Positions 62,650 to 64,000 of a DNA stretch of 64,000 nt are shown here, piece after piece. This DNA comes from Strigamia acuminata. Its lineage: Eukaryota > Arthropoda > Chilopoda > Geophilomorpha > Linotaeniidae. Positions within the stretch are counted from its first letter, which is position 1, and each line of letters begins with the position of its first letter. The stretch is taken from assembly GCA_949358305.1 (NCBI GenBank), contig OX442314.1, positions 59,653,369 through 59,717,368 of the forward strand, written 5' to 3'. A program made the translations under genes and the position numbers. Under the pieces are notes generated by a model that saw only the letters and a list, made by a program, of their open reading frames with translations, did not search any database and was not told the origin of the DNA.

Positions 62650-64000
62650 ATGTCAGACAAAGACGAACAATCCACGTCTGAAACCGAGCAGAGAATGCCC
62701 GAAAAGGGAAAAAGGACCTCCGACTACCACCTAAGATCGGATGGTCCCGTCCCTGAAATGTCCGCAAAGGCGAAAGCCCGAGCGAATAAAAGGAGAGCGA
62801 AGGCGCAGAAAGAGGAGCAAGCTGCATCGCTCGCGGCCCTAGACGGGCCAGAGCGAGAGCGGGTTCCCTTGAATATGCAACCCTTCAAAGATACCGATCC
62901 GGAAGCCATAGAAAATCGAGAAGAAATTCGCGACGTATCGCCAGGACGAGTATCGATATTGATGACCGAGGAGACGAATGAAGCTCCGAAAAAAACGGTC
63001 ACGGTCGGCACGAACCCATCGCCACCCACGGCTCAGACGTCCGTGGAGCAAACCCCACGAAAAAACAACGGCGGGACCCCGATAACCTCCCGAGTTACGG
63101 CGAGTCCTGCAGTTGTTTCCTTCGAGGTATCTCACCTAATTCGGTTGACACGGCAAGCTGCCCAACTGAAAGCGATGATAGACATTCCAGTAGGAACGTC
63201 AGTCTGGGAATCGATTACTCTACTCACTGACGCTATCTGCGCGGCACAAGCCCCGACGCCGGTCGCAAGACCAGCAGCGGAGACGCCCATGCCCCAGGTA
63301 ACGCCCAGTGACACCGGAGGTTTCGCGCCAGACCCCAACCGGGCACTTCACCAATCCAGAGAGAAGGCCCGCGAAGAAGCCAGACAAGAAGCGACTAATC
63401 GCCAACGAAGACTGAGCGCAGAGCGGCGAGAACTCTGGAAGGAAGAGGAAGAAAGGGAGCAACGCGAAAGAAGAACCACCGAGAGAACAGAGAAACTGGT
63501 CCAAAAAATGAGGGAGGAACGAGAAGCTAAAATTCGAAAAGAATGGAACGCCACGGTAGAAGGGCGACATCGAGAAGCTCAAGAGTACGAGGACCAATTT
63601 CAAGCGCTCGTAGCTCAAAGAAAAGCAGAAAAGCTACAAATGTTGCGAGAAGAAGCCATTTTACAACACCAAAAATGGGAAGACCAACATCGCGAGAGGT
63701 TGAGAGAAGAGGAAGCCAGAAAAGAAAAGGAACAGTTCCTGAAAGAGAAAGAGGAATGGGACCGAGTCAGATGGACCGAAGAGTACAAAGCAAAGAAACA
63801 AGCCATAATAGATGAGCAAAAAAGATGGGAAGCCGAAAACTGGGAGAAAGAAACAGAAAAGTTCCAAAAAGAGTACGAACAAGGTGTCTCGGGCAGGAAG
63901 AAAAGGGAAGAAAACCCGAAACGGAAGTCAGAACCCCCAAGCGGCCCTGATACCGACACAGGAGAAGATGCAGCAAAGCCGGCAAAAACGGCAAAAAGGG
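62650..64000 (+). CDS. gag of the right-edge retrotransposon, open at the window end
   Basis: ATG 62650-62652; 450 codons without a stop to the last base. N-terminus MSDKDEQSTSETEQR, then KGKRTSDYHLRSD and AKAKARANKRRAKAQKEEQA. The middle (~165-225) has a short helical region (SVWESITLLTDAICA). From ~240 on comes a very long Arg/Glu/Lys/Gln coiled coil (REKAREEARQEATNRQRRLS...), then a basic Ser/Pro stretch. No zinc knuckle or protease yet seen; pol would follow beyond the window. It aligns with the broken left copy and is intact as far as visible. The clade is not determinable without RT. Confidence 0.75.
   Translation, partial: MSDKDEQSTSETEQRMPEKGKRTSDYHLRSDGPVPEMSAKAKARANKRRAKAQKEEQAASLAALDGPERERVPLNMQPFKDTDPEAIENREEIRDVSPGRVSILMTEETNEAPKKTVTVGTNPSPPTAQTSVEQTPRKNNGGTPITSRVTASPAVVSFEVSHLIRLTRQAAQLKAMIDIPVGTSVWESITLLTDAICAAQAPTPVARPAAETPMPQVTPSDTGGFAPDPNRALHQSREKAREEARQEATNRQRRLSAERRELWKEEEEREQRERRTTERTEKLVQKMREEREAKIRKEWNATVEGRHREAQEYEDQFQALVAQRKAEKLQMLREEAILQHQKWEDQHRERLREEEARKEKEQFLKEKEEWDRVRWTEEYKAKKQAIIDEQKRWEAENWEKETEKFQKEYEQGVSGRKKREENPKRKSEPPSGPDTDTGEDAAKPAKTAKR

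Noticed and set aside
1-64000. tRNA or rRNA genes
   Set aside because: I looked for GGTTCGA-type T-arms with matching acceptor stems and rRNA-like blocks; none was convincing. tRNA-like matches are primer-binding sites only.

Overview
This window is metazoan nuclear DNA, most likely from a protostome invertebrate. It has spliced genes with GT/AG introns, a C2H2 zinc-finger gene, a Tudor-type exon, and LTR retrotransposons of the BEL/Pao (animal-restricted), Ty3/Gypsy and Copia types, plus hAT-, Tigger- and Tc1-like DNA transposon debris. There is nothing prokaryotic. The species cannot be named from the sequence. Most of the window is transposable-element DNA, with a small island of host genes at about 26-34 kb.

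Layout. 1-3283: 5' end of an LTR retrotransposon (minus strand) with a broken gag and an 817-bp LTR primed by tRNA-Pro. 3366-3790: palindromic 35-bp tandem array and a second tandem array. 4.0-11.6 kb: decayed Copia pieces, a hAT MITE with perfect 8-bp target duplication, a Tudor-domain exon and a RING-finger remnant. 14993-19765: a 4.8-kb Mag-like Gypsy element (minus) with 151-bp LTRs and two small frame breaks in reverse transcriptase. 19.9-25.9 kb: two copies of a ~0.9-1.0 kb dispersed repeat. 26070-26846: nine-finger C2H2 gene (minus). 27751-31900: a six-exon gene (528 codons, plus) whose introns are filled by tandem arrays and a Tigger-like MITE. 32449-33639: an intronless 396-aa gene with a compact TATA promoter. 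34309-34686: Tc1 transposase fragment. 34850-36955: gag-only LTR element. 37231-49800: a 12.6-kb Gypsy element (minus) with 992-bp LTRs differing at one base that I noticed, overlapping gag and pol with a candidate -1 slip site, AT-hooks inside pol, and an extra third ORF where env would lie. 52250-58515: complete 6.3-kb BEL/Pao element (plus) with apparently identical LTRs and one intact 1755-aa ORF. 58.6-61.7 kb: decayed debris and a promoter-like cluster. 61747-64000: LTR and open gag of a second copy of the family seen at the left edge, in the opposite orientation.

How it fits together: the retroelements are nested in older repeats and in one another's neighbourhood. The gag-only element and the 12.6-kb Gypsy element landed about 275 bp apart in the same older ORF. 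The Gypsy and BEL elements both carry an 18-nt primer-binding site matching tRNA-Phe; the edge elements use tRNA-Pro and the Mag-like one tRNA-Ser. The strongest candidates for something not previously described are the third ORF of the 12.6-kb Gypsy element (paired CxxCxGxG motifs as in the DnaJ zinc domain), the triple AT-hook between its RNase H and integrase, and the gag-only element with a SAP-like motif. All product names rest on motifs read by eye; no database search was possible.
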